NCBI RefSeq assembly: GCF_001182725.1
Contig: NZ_CWHU01000004.1
Span: 97,505 to 161,504, forward strand
DNA length: 64,000 nt
Direction of reading: 5' to 3'
DNA from: Anaerococcus jeddahensis
GTDB lineage: Bacteria; Bacillota; Clostridia; Tissierellales; Peptoniphilaceae
Of the stretch, positions 27,217 through 36,726 are shown piece after piece. The notes under the pieces are model-generated. The model saw nothing but the letters and a program-made list of their open reading frames with translations. It was not told the DNA's origin and searched no databases. The translations under genes and the position numbers were made by a program. Numbering within the stretch: position 1 is the first letter of the stretch; every line of letters starts with the position of its first letter.

Positions 27217-27912
27217 TTAATCCTCTTTAACAAGTTTATAACCAAGTCCTTTTATGGTGACTAAGATTTTAGGATCTCTTGGATTATCCTCTAGTTTCTC
27301 ACGTAACCTATATATGTGAGTTATTAGCGTGTTTTCATAGCCATAAGAATCTTTCCAAATATTTTCTAAAATTCTATCAATTGAAACTATCATGTTTATA
27401 TTTTCAGATAAGTAATCTAGGATTTTAAATTGTGTGGCAGTTAATACAATTTCTTCTCCATTTTTTTCAAGTATTCCCTTCGATTTATCGAAAATCACAT
27501 TTCCCAAACTTATCTTTTCTTCACTTTTAATTTTTTTGCTTCTTCTTAAAACCGCATCAATTCTCCAAAGAAGTTCATCTGGAAAGAAAGGTTTGACTAA
27601 ATAATCATCTGCCTTGTTTTCAAAGCCTTCTCTCCTATCATCTATTCCATCAAGAGCAGATAAAATTATAATGGCAATATCAGAAGTCTGTCTAACTTCC
27701 TTTAATAAGTCAAAACCACTTCCATCTGGAAGCATTAAGTCTAAAACTATTAAATCAATTTTAAAGTTTTCTAATTTAAATCTAGATTCCTTAAGGTTTT
27801 TGGCGGTATAAACTTTTTTAAAACCCTTGTCTTTCAAAAAATTATATAAATTTTCCAATAAATTTGTTTCGTCATCTACTATTAGTATAGAAAAATTATT
27901 TCTAAAATCCAT
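27217..27912 (-). CDS. OmpR-family response regulator
   Basis: A 231-aa regulator: receiver domain with acidic pair Asp13/Asp14, phospho-acceptor Asp58 (LIVLDLMLPDG) and KP (YLVKPFFPDEL), then an OmpR winged helix from about residue 130 (VSIDRILENIWKDSYG, ENTLITHIYRLREKL, ILVTIKGLGYKLV). ATG follows AGGAGG. Pairs with the kinase 2 bp downstream. Confidence 0.92.
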   Translation of the reverse strand: MDFRNNFSILIVDDETNLLENLYNFLKDKGFKKVYTAKNLKESRFKLENFKIDLIVLDLMLPDGSGFDLLKEVRQTSDIAIIILSALDGIDDRREGFENKADDYLVKPFFPDELLWRIDAVLRRSKKIKSEEKISLGNVIFDKSKGILEKNGEEIVLTATQFKILDYLSENINMIVSIDRILENIWKDSYGYENTLITHIYRLREKLEDNPRDPKILVTIKGLGYKLVKED

Positions 27913-27982
27913 AAGTCCTCCTTGCTACCCTAATTATACACCAGACTTTTGATTTTTTGATTTTTGTGATGTAAAAGTGACC

Positions 27983-28011
27983 TTGCTTAAAGCTTATTTT
28001 TATCTTAGACT
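27983..28011 (+). promoter_or_regulatory. Putative promoter of the ABC exporter operon
   Basis: TTGCTT (27983-27988), 17-bp spacer, TAGACT (28006-28011), 28 bp before the ATPase start and inside the 126-bp divergent region. Confidence 0.5.
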
Positions 28012-28038
28012 GGTATCCTTTTTGTAGGAGGAATAATT

Positions 28039-28932
28039 ATGGAAAAAATCTTAGAAATAAAAAATCTACAAAAATCATATAACAAGAAGAAGGTCCTAGA
28101 TATTGACTCTTTGGCAATAGAGGAAGGAGCTATTTATGGTCTAATAGGTAAAAATGGAGCTGGTAAGTCAACTCTTATGAAGCTTATACTTGGACTTGTT
28201 AAAAAAGACGGAGGAGAAATTAGGGTTTTTGGTCAGGAAGTAAGTCCTAAAAACCAAAAAGACCTTAATAAAAATCTCGGAGCTCTAATTGAAAATCCAT
28301 CCTTTTACGACCACTTAAGTGGCTATGAAAATCTTGAAATAATTTGCGAGCTTAAGGGAATAGATAAAGGAGAAATTTCAAAAACATTGGACCTTGTTGA
28401 TCTTCATAATGTGGGCAAGAAGAAGGCCAGGGATTATTCTATAGGCATGAAGCAAAGACTAGGTATTGCCATCGCTCTTATTGGAAATCCTAAACTTTTG
28501 ATTTTAGACGAGCCAATTAACGGTCTTGACCCTCAGGGAATCGAAGAGATGAGAAATTTATTTAAAAATATAGTAAAAAACACTTCCACAAGCATTCTGA
28601 TTTCTTCACACATCCTTGATGAGATGGAAAAAATCTCCACCCACATCGGCATCCTCAAGGAAGGGAAATTAACTTATAATGGAAGTTTGGAAGACTATAG
28701 AAAACTCCATCCGCCATTTATTTCTATTCAAACATCTGACAATCAAAAAGCTGTTAATCTTTTAGACTTAGATCAGGTAAGGATAGATGGTAAAAAGATT
28801 ATTTTGGGCAAAGTTTCTAACCCAAAAATTTCTGAGATAGTAAATTTCCTACATGGTAAGGTTGATATATACAGGATTGAAGAAGAAAAAGAAAGCCTAG
28901 AAAAACTTTTTATCGAAGAAAGTAGGTCTTAA
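28039..28932 (+). CDS. ABC transporter ATPase, antimicrobial-peptide export type
   Basis: A 297-aa BcrA/LanF-like ATPase: Walker A GKNGAGKST, signature SIGMKQRLGIAIAL, Walker B LLILDEPINGLDP, switch His SSHILDEM, plus an 80-residue C-terminal tail. Heads an operon with two six-helix permeases, the LanFEG/BcrAB layout that protects against lantibiotics or bacitracin-like peptides. No peptide precursor is seen nearby, so it likely serves resistance rather than self-immunity. Confidence 0.88.
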   Translation: MEKILEIKNLQKSYNKKKVLDIDSLAIEEGAIYGLIGKNGAGKSTLMKLILGLVKKDGGEIRVFGQEVSPKNQKDLNKNLGALIENPSFYDHLSGYENLEIICELKGIDKGEISKTLDLVDLHNVGKKKARDYSIGMKQRLGIAIALIGNPKLLILDEPINGLDPQGIEEMRNLFKNIVKNTSTSILISSHILDEMEKISTHIGILKEGKLTYNGSLEDYRKLHPPFISIQTSDNQKAVNLLDLDQVRIDGKKIILGKVSNPKISEIVNFLHGKVDIYRIEEEKESLEKLFIEESRS

Positions 28933-28933
28933 T

Positions 28934-29686
28934 ATGGCAAATTTAGAAAGAAAAAAATACAAAAGACTTGGGATAAATTTTTTAATACTAATAGTATTTT
29001 TCGCTCAAATGCTAATGGTAGCAGGGTTCAGCCATTCAAAATCATTTGCGGAGGGAAATTATCCCCTAGCCGACATTTTAGACACCTATTTATTTATTTC
29101 CTTATTGATAAATCCAATTTTAATCTCATCTTTGGTTAAAAAAGTGATTGAAATCGAGGAAAAAAACAAGATGTGGCAGTTGCAAGTAAGTCTTGGAGAA
29201 AAAGTAAACTCTATACTCATAAATAAATTTAAAACCCTATCCTTAAAGCTAGTTTTATTGCAAATAGTAGAAGCTATTGTTTTTCTCCTACTTGCAAAAA
29301 AGTCAGGTCATTTTAATATGGACACTGACATGATCTTAAGATTTGGCCTGGTAAACATATCCGCCATAATAATAAATTTATTTTTTATGGCCCTATTTAT
29401 GGTAATAGGTATGAAGACAAAAAATGTCTACACCCTATCATTTATCTCAATAATTGGAGGACTAACTGGAGTAATCACCATGCTCACATCACATACTCTT
29501 GGCTTTGTAAATCCCTTTGCTTGGATGGCAAGTTTATTAAATCTTTCCTATGTAAGAGAAGGTGAGAAATTTATCCAGGTTCTAAATCCAATAAATTTTT
29601 ATACACCAATAATTGCCCTTATTCTTTTAATAGTCTGCCTTGGCTACTTAAAGGCAATGAAAACTTATAATCTATACAAGGACTAG
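28934..29686 (+). CDS. ABC-2 permease, LanE/MutE-like
   Basis: A 250-aa protein with six hydrophobic helices, beginning MANLERKKYKRLGINFLIL. It begins 1 bp after the ATPase stop. Resembles the lantibiotic-protection permease subunit by length, topology and position; sequence motifs are weak. Confidence 0.75.
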   Translation: MANLERKKYKRLGINFLILIVFFAQMLMVAGFSHSKSFAEGNYPLADILDTYLFISLLINPILISSLVKKVIEIEEKNKMWQLQVSLGEKVNSILINKFKTLSLKLVLLQIVEAIVFLLLAKKSGHFNMDTDMILRFGLVNISAIIINLFFMALFMVIGMKTKNVYTLSFISIIGGLTGVITMLTSHTLGFVNPFAWMASLLNLSYVREGEKFIQVLNPINFYTPIIALILLIVCLGYLKAMKTYNLYKD

Positions 29687-29694
29687 GAGGACTT

Positions 29695-30399
29695 ATGTTA
29701 AAATTAGAATTTAAAAAAATAAAATTTACAAATATCTTGCTAGTAAGTCTGATAATACCTCTACTAGCCAACGCCTTTGGCCTTATAAATTATATGGGAA
29801 ATAGGGAGATCTTGACCCACGAATGGCAATCTTTGTGGACCCAGGTTAGCTTGTTTTACTTTTTATTTTTCTACATCCCTTTAATTGCAATAGTAATAGC
29901 AAGCCTTTGGGCAAGTGAACACAAGGCAGGGCTTAAATTTATCAGGCTTAGTCCAAAGAAAAATATGGACTTTGCAATTGCAAAGATAATCTTGGCCTTT
30001 ATAATAATTTGCCTTTGCCAAATATACTTTCTAGGACTCTTCTATCTAGGAGGAAAATTTATAGGTGGTTTTTCGAGAATTGACTTTGACATATATATTT
30101 ATTATACAGGCCTTAGCATCTTGCTGGCTTTGCCTATTATTGGGATATTCGGTGCCCTTGCTATAAGGTTTAGATCTTTTGGAATCATAGTGCTTTTATC
30201 CAGCGTCTTTACCGTGCTTGGTTTTGCCACAGCCTACAAGGCCCTTAAAATAATAGGATTAAGCTATCTAGCAATAGTATCAAATAATTTTAGATATATA
30301 AACTCACATGATTTAGCCATACTAGGTATTTTTGCCCTGGGTGAATTAATAATATCCCTTTACCTATCTAATAAATTTTTAAAATACGAAAGCAAATAA
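29695..30399 (+). CDS. ABC-2 permease, LanG-like
   Basis: A 234-aa protein with six hydrophobic helices, ATG 29695 behind AGGAGG. Contains LKLEFKKIKFTNILLVSLIIPLLAN and the loop HEWQSLWTQVSLFY typical of LanG/MutG-like subunits. Third gene of the exporter, ending at a strong terminator. Confidence 0.75.
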   Translation: MLKLEFKKIKFTNILLVSLIIPLLANAFGLINYMGNREILTHEWQSLWTQVSLFYFLFFYIPLIAIVIASLWASEHKAGLKFIRLSPKKNMDFAIAKIILAFIIICLCQIYFLGLFYLGGKFIGGFSRIDFDIYIYYTGLSILLALPIIGIFGALAIRFRSFGIIVLLSSVFTVLGFATAYKALKIIGLSYLAIVSNNFRYINSHDLAILGIFALGELIISLYLSNKFLKYESK

Positions 30400-30418
30400 T
30401 TTTTCTAAATTTTTTCAT

Positions 30419-30470
30419 AAAAAAACTGACCTATCAAGTTAAATTTCTAACTTTTAAGGTCAGTTTTTTT
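30419..30470. terminator. Bidirectional terminator
   Basis: AAAAACTGACCT / AGGTCAGTTTTT outer stem enclosing AAGTT/AACTT, with T-runs on both strands. Serves the exporter operon (plus) and the choline operon (minus). Confidence 0.85.
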
Positions 30471-30489
30471 ACACATGAAATTTTAAAAT

Positions 30490-31575
30490 TTAAAAAGCAT
30501 CTCTTAGGATATTTGCTAAATCAAATTTTGTCACTAAGGCTGGATTTGTTGGTGTGCATCTGTCATTTAGGGCTGTAAGTGCCATTTTATCTATTGAATC
30601 TTGGTAAGCTCTTTCATCAATTTTTCCAAGGCCACTTAATTTTTCTGGAATTTTGAATTTTTTATTCATTTCTTTAATTACTTTTATTAGGCAAGTGTAA
30701 TCTCTATGATTTAATTTTTGAGCTAAATCATTTAATTTTTTTCTAGCATCATCGGAATTTTTGCAATTATATTCTATTACGTAAGGAAGGAGTATTGCAT
30801 TTAATCTTCCGTGAGAAATATGGAAAGTTCCACCAATTGTATGGGCTAGGGAATGGTTTATTCCAAGTCCTGCATTGTTAAAGGCAATTCCTGCCATATT
30901 TGAAACTTCTAGCATTTTTTCTCTAAGTTTTAACCTATCTCCATCATCATATACTTTTGGCAAAATTTCAAAAACTGTTTCTATGCAAGTTTTTGAAAAT
31001 GTATCAGTATATATTGATGAGTTTTTACTAATATAGGCTTCTATTGCGTGAGTTAATACGTCCATTCCTGTATCAGCTGTAATAAAATTTGGCACGGTTT
31101 TTGTAAATTTTGGAATTAAAAGGGCATAATCTGGAAGCATTATATCATCTATTAATACTTTTTTATCATTTCCTACTGTTACAACTGCAAAATTTGTTGA
31201 CTCACTTCCTGTACCTGCTGTGGTTGGTATGGCAACAAAAGTTTTCTTTACTTTTTCTTCCTTGTATATATCATAAATAATAGCCTTTGTAGCATCTATC
31301 GCAGATCCTCCACCAATTGCACAAATTAAATCAGGATTTGAAGCTTTTAATGCTTTTTTTCCCTTTTCAACTAATTCTTGGCTTGGATCTGGTTTGATTT
31401 CACTAAAAATATCATAAGAAATATTTCTATCTAATAATCTTGTTACTTGATCTATCATTTTACTTTCTACTACAAATGGATCTGTTACAAAAAATATTTT
31501 ATTAACGTCTAAAGAATTTAAAATTTCTAGGCTATCATCTCCAACATTTATAGTAGGTTTTACTGAAAATGTCAT
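30490..31575 (-). CDS. Iron-containing alcohol dehydrogenase
   Basis: A 361-aa group III alcohol dehydrogenase with GGGSAIDATKA, TTAGTGSESTNFAVVT and the metal-ligand region MDVLTHAIEAY...INHSLAHTIGG...HISHGRLN. In a choline microcompartment it reduces acetaldehyde to ethanol and recycles NADH for the acylating dehydrogenase. Last gene of the operon; its ATG overlaps the MerR TGA. Ordinary fermentative use is possible. Confidence 0.88.
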   Translation of the reverse strand: MTFSVKPTINVGDDSLEILNSLDVNKIFFVTDPFVVESKMIDQVTRLLDRNISYDIFSEIKPDPSQELVEKGKKALKASNPDLICAIGGGSAIDATKAIIYDIYKEEKVKKTFVAIPTTAGTGSESTNFAVVTVGNDKKVLIDDIMLPDYALLIPKFTKTVPNFITADTGMDVLTHAIEAYISKNSSIYTDTFSKTCIETVFEILPKVYDDGDRLKLREKMLEVSNMAGIAFNNAGLGINHSLAHTIGGTFHISHGRLNAILLPYVIEYNCKNSDDARKKLNDLAQKLNHRDYTCLIKVIKEMNKKFKIPEKLSGLGKIDERAYQDSIDKMALTALNDRCTPTNPALVTKFDLANILRDAF

Positions 31576-32432
31576 TTATTTTCCTCTACTTTCATTTCTA
31601 TCGGTATTAGTATCTCTGTTACATATTTTTCTTCATCTCTAAAAGTCCAAGAATCCACTACAAATCTTTCTATAACATCTTGTGATAATTTATACCTATA
31701 TTTTTTAGCCCAATTTCTAAGTTTTTCATAGGATTTACTTAAATTTTCATATTTTCCAAAATGATAAATAGATCCATAAAATCCATCTTTTATAGTGAAA
31801 ATATTTTTTTCATCTTGGATAGGTTGAACAGTTTTTTGAATGTATAGACCCTTTATAGGCCTATTTTCTTTTTCACACTTTAATCTATCAATATAAGAAT
31901 CAAAATAAAACATAACAGGACCTGTAATCTTGTTATCTTTGCTTTTTACAAAATTTGCAAAATCTAAATCTAAGACAGTATCTTCATAGTAAAATTTAAA
32001 ATCCATAGGATAGGAAATTAATTCACTTTCCTTTATGTATTTAATACTTGGAGTGTTGTTACCAATTAAAAAAGCAGAAGATGCTTCAGATATTAGTTCA
32101 TTCCAATCTTTTATTATAGTTAATCTTTCATCTAATTTTTTTATTTCATCACTAGTTCTTTTAATAAGTTCATTAAAGGTCTTACTAACATCATTATATT
32201 CTGCATTTAAAATAAAATTTCTAATCTCATCCAATGTGAAATCCATAAATTGTAAATATTTTATTAGAGAAATAATAAGTATAGTTTCATCTGTATAATA
32301 TCTGTATCCATTTTCTTTAACAAGATCTGGTTTAATAAGTCCTATACTTTCATAATGTCTTAAAGTTCTTGTAGATACTTGTGCTTTATTTGAAGCTTGA
32401 CCAATTGAGTATAGTTTTTCTTTGTTGATCAT
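31572..32432 (-). CDS. MerR-family transcriptional regulator
   Basis: A 286-aa regulator: winged helix at residues 8-75 (YSIGQASNKAQVSTRTLRHY, ESIGLIKPDLVKENGYRYY), coiled dimerisation helix (about 85-125), and a C-terminal effector domain of about 150 residues resembling GyrI/BltR-type ligand pockets. Encoded near the end of the cut operon. The promoter of the first cut gene has the 19-bp spacer characteristic of MerR-activated promoters, so this protein is the best candidate activator. The effector is presumably choline or a product (inferred). Confidence 0.88.
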   Translation of the reverse strand: MINKEKLYSIGQASNKAQVSTRTLRHYESIGLIKPDLVKENGYRYYTDETILIISLIKYLQFMDFTLDEIRNFILNAEYNDVSKTFNELIKRTSDEIKKLDERLTIIKDWNELISEASSAFLIGNNTPSIKYIKESELISYPMDFKFYYEDTVLDLDFANFVKSKDNKITGPVMFYFDSYIDRLKCEKENRPIKGLYIQKTVQPIQDEKNIFTIKDGFYGSIYHFGKYENLSKSYEKLRNWAKKYRYKLSQDVIERFVVDSWTFRDEEKYVTEILIPIEMKVEENK

Positions 32433-32434
32433 TT

Positions 32435-33064
32435 TTACCCCTTAATATTTAATCTTTTAAATAAATATTTTGTATTTTCATAAATATTTTCTTCTAAGTT
32501 AAAAGAAGGATACTTTATCATCTCTTCAATAGCCCACAAAGTTTTTAAAGACAAGAAAGAAATTTCAGCTATGTAATAATCATAAGATGAAATTTTCTTA
32601 TCTTCAGACTCTCTAGGTCTTATTTTTTCTAACTCTTTTGGAGTATCAATTGACTTTGAGTTTAGAATATTTTTAATCTTTTCTAATAAATGAATCTTAA
32701 CCGGTGATAAGTCTTCTAAGTTTTCTTTAATAATTTCAAACTTATCCTTATCTGTAAATTCCATCATCCTGGCATACTTATCAAAAATAGGATTAAAATC
32801 ATTTTTTTCTGCTTTTTTTAAATCTTCATATAAATAACCTATAAGTTTTCTATTATAAGCCAAATATTGAGCAAGTCTCATAATAAAAAATTCTTTAGGC
32901 GAATCTTGACAAAGAGCCCTACCATTAATCCCTCTGATTTCATCAAAGTTTTTCCATTCAAAATCTAAAATCCAGGAAAGCTCATCGAAAACACATAATA
33001 AATTATAATCTCTAAGTATATCTTTCATCAAGTTCTTGTCAATATTTGTAAATAAATATCTCAT
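32435..33064 (-). CDS. DUF4125 family protein
   Basis: A 209-aa protein matching the DUF4125 pattern, with EWKNFDEIRGINGRALCQD, FFIMRLAQYLAYN and helical remainder; no membrane segment or known catalytic motif. Function unknown. Located between the MerR gene (2 bp away) and a DUF4037 gene, in the same operon as the choline microcompartment. ATG has GGTGAAAGG upstream. Confidence 0.75.
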   Translation of the reverse strand: MRYLFTNIDKNLMKDILRDYNLLCVFDELSWILDFEWKNFDEIRGINGRALCQDSPKEFFIMRLAQYLAYNRKLIGYLYEDLKKAEKNDFNPIFDKYARMMEFTDKDKFEIIKENLEDLSPVKIHLLEKIKNILNSKSIDTPKELEKIRPRESEDKKISSYDYYIAEISFLSLKTLWAIEEMIKYPSFNLEENIYENTKYLFKRLNIKG

Positions 33065-33098
33065 ATCAATTTCCTTTCACCAAATTAATAGCCTTAAT

Positions 33099-33992
33099 TT
33101 ATGGATTTATAATTGAATTTTGGACTTCAATAGCATGAGCCAATAAAAAATCATCATCTGACTTTGTAATAGATCTATATCTTAATATATCTTTTACATA
33201 TATGCTTAGTTTTTCACTTAAATAAAGAAGATCATTTTTTTCATTTGATTCCATAAATTTATTCATATCATTAAGTAAATCACAAGGATAATAATTAATT
33301 TGTGCCAATCTTTTGTATCTTAATTTATAATAAGGCATATAAACTTTTGCAAATAAAAAAAGTACTCCAAATAAAGCTTCCATAAACTCAGCCTTCGCAA
33401 AAAAAACTGCTGAAATATCACTTCTATCAAGAGACCTTTTTAGGTTATATTGCCCAGCTTGAGCCATTTGAAAAAGATAGGCTGCAAGTTTTTTTCTAAC
33501 TACATCTTCTGGATAAAAATCTAATAAGTATTTTCTATAAGCTGAAAATAATTTACAATTATCTAAAAAAATTTCTCCATTAGTTACAGTAGCAAGAAAA
33601 GATTCTGGAATTTTTAAAAAATCTATATCATTAATTGGAAACTTTCTAGCTGATGTATATTTTTCATAAAAATCTTCTACAGAAAATAAGCCCACTCTCT
33701 TATCAACAATTTTTGAATCAATTCTTTTGTATCCCAAAAATTCCTTGGGCATTTTTTCCAATAAAGATTCGATTTTATTTTTATAAATTTTTACATCATC
33801 ATCTCTTAGCCAAATACAAAATCCAGGACCAAAATCATGATCTTTTGATATGTCATCATCAAGACCAAAGCACTCAGATCCTTCTCCAACAAGACCAATT
33901 GATGAAATATCTAAAATTTCTGGACAATTTTTTTTGAAAATAGGATAAGCTATATCATAAAAATATTTTTTTGATAAATCTATACCATTCAT
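33099..33992 (-). CDS. DUF4037 family protein (nucleotidyltransferase-like)
   Basis: A 297-aa protein with a motif GEGSECFGLDDDISKDHDFG near residue 37, whose Gly-Ser and spaced Asp residues resemble the metal site of minimal nucleotidyltransferases. The DUF4037 core ends in a helical C-terminus. Substrate unknown. Its stop abuts the intergenic gap before DUF4125 and its start overlaps the TPR gene stop, so they are co-expressed. Confidence 0.75.
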   Translation of the reverse strand: MNGIDLSKKYFYDIAYPIFKKNCPEILDISSIGLVGEGSECFGLDDDISKDHDFGPGFCIWLRDDDVKIYKNKIESLLEKMPKEFLGYKRIDSKIVDKRVGLFSVEDFYEKYTSARKFPINDIDFLKIPESFLATVTNGEIFLDNCKLFSAYRKYLLDFYPEDVVRKKLAAYLFQMAQAGQYNLKRSLDRSDISAVFFAKAEFMEALFGVLFLFAKVYMPYYKLRYKRLAQINYYPCDLLNDMNKFMESNEKNDLLYLSEKLSIYVKDILRYRSITKSDDDFLLAHAIEVQNSIINP

Positions 33993-34780
33993 TATATATC
34001 CCTTTGTTTTTTAGCTTGATTTAGATTTTTAATTAAAATATCTTTAATTGGACCTTCGCCAACGGTTTCGTCAAATACTTCTAAGGCTTTTTCGTAATAA
34101 TACACAGATGTATAATATTCTTTATTATTATAATAAATATTGGCTGCTGTTGCGTAGGCATTAGCCAAGTGAGGAAGTCTTAAATTATTTTTTTCATAAT
34201 AAAATATAGCCTCATTAGCATTTACCAAGGCCTTGGCAAATTTCTTTTTGAGTGTCAAAATTTCTGCAAGATTAATTTTAGATACAGCTATTTTTTCTTT
34301 ATTTTCTATGATTTTTAGAGCATTTTCAATATCTTTTTGGGCTAAATCAAGCATATTTTTTGCCCTATAAGCTTGGGACCTATTGTTATATACGCTTGCC
34401 ATAAGATATTTTGTATCTTCTAATTGATTTAAAATATTTTCAGTCTCATTCAAAACATCAATTGCCAAATCATAATTTTTAGCAACTATATGACAATTTG
34501 AAATATTAATAAGAAGGCTTGCGTAATCTTTTGAAATAAATCCGTAGCTATTTAAAACTAATTTTTTTATTACTTTATAAATCTTATAAGCAAAGTCTGT
34601 TTGACCCTTTACTCTAAGAAAAGATGCGAGCTCATTACCAACAGCGATAATGGCTCTTTCATCTTTTAAACTTATAGTTTTAGAAAATTCTTCCATCAAA
34701 AATAGAAGAATTTCCTTGCCATTTGATTTATTAAACTTTACCTTTAAATCTTTATAAAAGTTTGATAAATCATATTTCAT
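33992..34780 (-). CDS. TPR-repeat protein
   Basis: A 262-aa soluble protein made of helical pairs; TPR-like repeats are visible as YAYKIYKVIKKLV, YDLAIDVLNETENIL, LDLAQKDIENALKII, FAKALVNANEAIFYY and YTSVYYYEKALEVF at about 40-residue spacing. Probably a protein-interaction scaffold. Encoded between a shell protein and the DUF4037 gene; a partner of DUF4037 and DUF4125 by context only. Confidence 0.78.
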   Translation of the reverse strand: MKYDLSNFYKDLKVKFNKSNGKEILLFLMEEFSKTISLKDERAIIAVGNELASFLRVKGQTDFAYKIYKVIKKLVLNSYGFISKDYASLLINISNCHIVAKNYDLAIDVLNETENILNQLEDTKYLMASVYNNRSQAYRAKNMLDLAQKDIENALKIIENKEKIAVSKINLAEILTLKKKFAKALVNANEAIFYYEKNNLRLPHLANAYATAANIYYNNKEYYTSVYYYEKALEVFDETVGEGPIKDILIKNLNQAKKQRDI

Positions 34781-34785
34781 GATTC

Positions 34786-35061
34786 TTATTTATTTTTTGG
34801 TAAAATTGATTCTACTTCTGTGTGTGGTCTTGGAATTACGTGAACTGAAATTAATTCTCCAACTCTTTGTGCTGCTGCAGCTCCTGCATCTGTTGCTGCT
34901 TTTACAGCTCCTACATCTCCTCTAACCAAAACTGTTACAAGTCCTCCACCAACGTGTTCTTTTCCTACAAGAGTAACATTAGCTGCTTTTACCATTGCAT
35001 CTGCTGCTTCAATACTTCCTACTAATCCTTTTGTTTCAATCATTCCTAAAGCTTCGTTCAT
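34786..35061 (-). CDS. BMC-H hexameric shell protein
   Basis: A 91-aa single BMC domain: [60 protein letters not shown]. Forms flat hexamers of the microcompartment facet. Nearly identical to the BMC domain encoded at 36727-37137, so the two are recent duplicates. ATG follows AAAGGAG. Confidence 0.93.
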   Translation of the reverse strand: MNEALGMIETKGLVGSIEAADAMVKAANVTLVGKEHVGGGLVTVLVRGDVGAVKAATDAGAAAAQRVGELISVHVIPRPHTEVESILPKNK

Positions 35062-35102
35062 TTTTTTCTCTCCTTTATATTTTTATTTTTTTATTAACTT
35101 AT

Positions 35103-36695
35103 TTATTTACCTTTGAAGGCATTTACTAGTGAGTCAACCATTTCTTTTAATTCTTCTAAGTTTATCTCACCTGTTTCATTAAAGTTTGAAGATCTTTTTT
35201 CTTCTTCAGTTTTACAATTGTTACAACCTGTTGAATATTCAAAATATTTTGCTTGGTTTCCATAATTTGGTAATGAGTTATTATTTAATGAACAATCATT
35301 TCCGTGATATTTTTTAAATATTTTGTCTTCTTGAACAACTTTATCAGCATCTATTGTTCCATAAACTAATTTTTTCAAATTAACAAGGTGTTTTGGACCA
35401 ACATTTTCAGATACGCTTGATCCTCCCATTGTTCCACAACCTAAAGTTAAGGCAATTGGAAGTCCAGTTGTAAGTCCAGTTCCTCCCATTGTTCCACCAG
35501 TATTTACAAGAATTCTGCTTGCTGGTTTTATAGCAAATTTTCTTGCTATTTCTTTATCTTCTGTATGTAGGCTCATTGTATGACCTATTCCATTTTCTAA
35601 TAGTTTAAATGAAAGATCGCAAGCTTCTTTCCAATCATTTACTGTATAAAAACCAAGTACTGATGTTAATTTTTCATAAGATAATGGATATTCTTTTCCA
35701 ACTCCATATTGTTCACCAACAAGAACTCTAGTTCCACTTGGTATGCTAATTCCTGCAGCATCTGCTATAACTTTTGCGCTTCTTCCTACAAAGTTAGGAT
35801 TCATTGCTGTTCCATTTCTAAATAATAAAGCACATACTTTTTTGCATTCTTCGTCATTCATAAAGTATGCCCCAGCTTTTTCAAATTCTGAAACTACTTC
35901 TTGTCTATTTGATCTTTCGACAATTAATGATTGTTCTGAAGCACAAATTGTTCCATTATCAAAAGTTTTTGATGCCATTATATTTCTAACAGCTTTTTTG
36001 ATATCAGCAGTTCTTTCTATATAAGCTGGAGAGTTTCCTGCTCCTACTCCTATAGCTGGTTTTCCAGCAGAATATGCTGCTTTTACCATTGCTGGACCAC
36101 CTGTTGCTATGATTAATTTAACTTCATCAGCATGCATTAATTCATTTGTTGCATCCATTGAAAGTTTTGTTAATCCTTGTACTATATTTTCTGGTGCTCC
36201 TGCTCTTACAGCTGCATCATTTACAATTTCAATTGCTCTTGATGTACATCTATTAGCTTTTGGGTGTGGGCTAAAAATTATAGGATTTCTAGATTTTATA
36301 GCAATCATTGAATTGTATAAAACTGTTGCTGTCGGATTTGTTGATGGAACAATTCCCATTACCAAACCAACTGGATCTGCTACAGTAATAACTTGACCTT
36401 TTTCGTCAGCATCAACTATTCCTATAGTTTTTTGATTTTTAATTTCTTCATATAAAAGTCCACTAGCCATGTGGTTTTTATAAATTTTATCTTCTACTTT
36501 TCCAAATCCTGTTTCTTCTACAGCAATTTCTGCTAATTCTTTTGCGTGAATTTCTCCAGCTTCTGCGATTGCTTTTATAATTCTATCAATTTGATCGAAT
36601 GTATAATTTCTTAATTTTTTTTCTGCTTCAGCTCCTTTTCTAGCAAGATCTCTTGCTGCTTGGATTGAAGAAAGATCAAAATCGAATTCTGTCAT
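35103..36695 (-). CDS. Acylating acetaldehyde dehydrogenase of the microcompartment
   Basis: A 530-aa CoA-acylating aldehyde dehydrogenase of the EutE/PduP type. Catalytic Cys251 lies in TFDNGTICASEQS, and the nucleotide site is IATGGPAMV. It converts acetaldehyde, released from choline by CutC, to acetyl-CoA. A tail of about 60 residues follows the catalytic domain, with CNNC and a terminal amphipathic helix (INLEELKEMVDSLVNAFKG) after a linker, which looks like a C-terminal encapsulation peptide. Flanked by two shell protein genes. Confidence 0.9.
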   Translation of the reverse strand: MTEFDFDLSSIQAARDLARKGAEAEKKLRNYTFDQIDRIIKAIAEAGEIHAKELAEIAVEETGFGKVEDKIYKNHMASGLLYEEIKNQKTIGIVDADEKGQVITVADPVGLVMGIVPSTNPTATVLYNSMIAIKSRNPIIFSPHPKANRCTSRAIEIVNDAAVRAGAPENIVQGLTKLSMDATNELMHADEVKLIIATGGPAMVKAAYSAGKPAIGVGAGNSPAYIERTADIKKAVRNIMASKTFDNGTICASEQSLIVERSNRQEVVSEFEKAGAYFMNDEECKKVCALLFRNGTAMNPNFVGRSAKVIADAAGISIPSGTRVLVGEQYGVGKEYPLSYEKLTSVLGFYTVNDWKEACDLSFKLLENGIGHTMSLHTEDKEIARKFAIKPASRILVNTGGTMGGTGLTTGLPIALTLGCGTMGGSSVSENVGPKHLVNLKKLVYGTIDADKVVQEDKIFKKYHGNDCSLNNNSLPNYGNQAKYFEYSTGCNNCKTEEEKRSSNFNETGEINLEELKEMVDSLVNAFKGK

Positions 36696-36726
36696 ACTTA
36701 CCTTCTTTCTATATTATTATTTTTAA

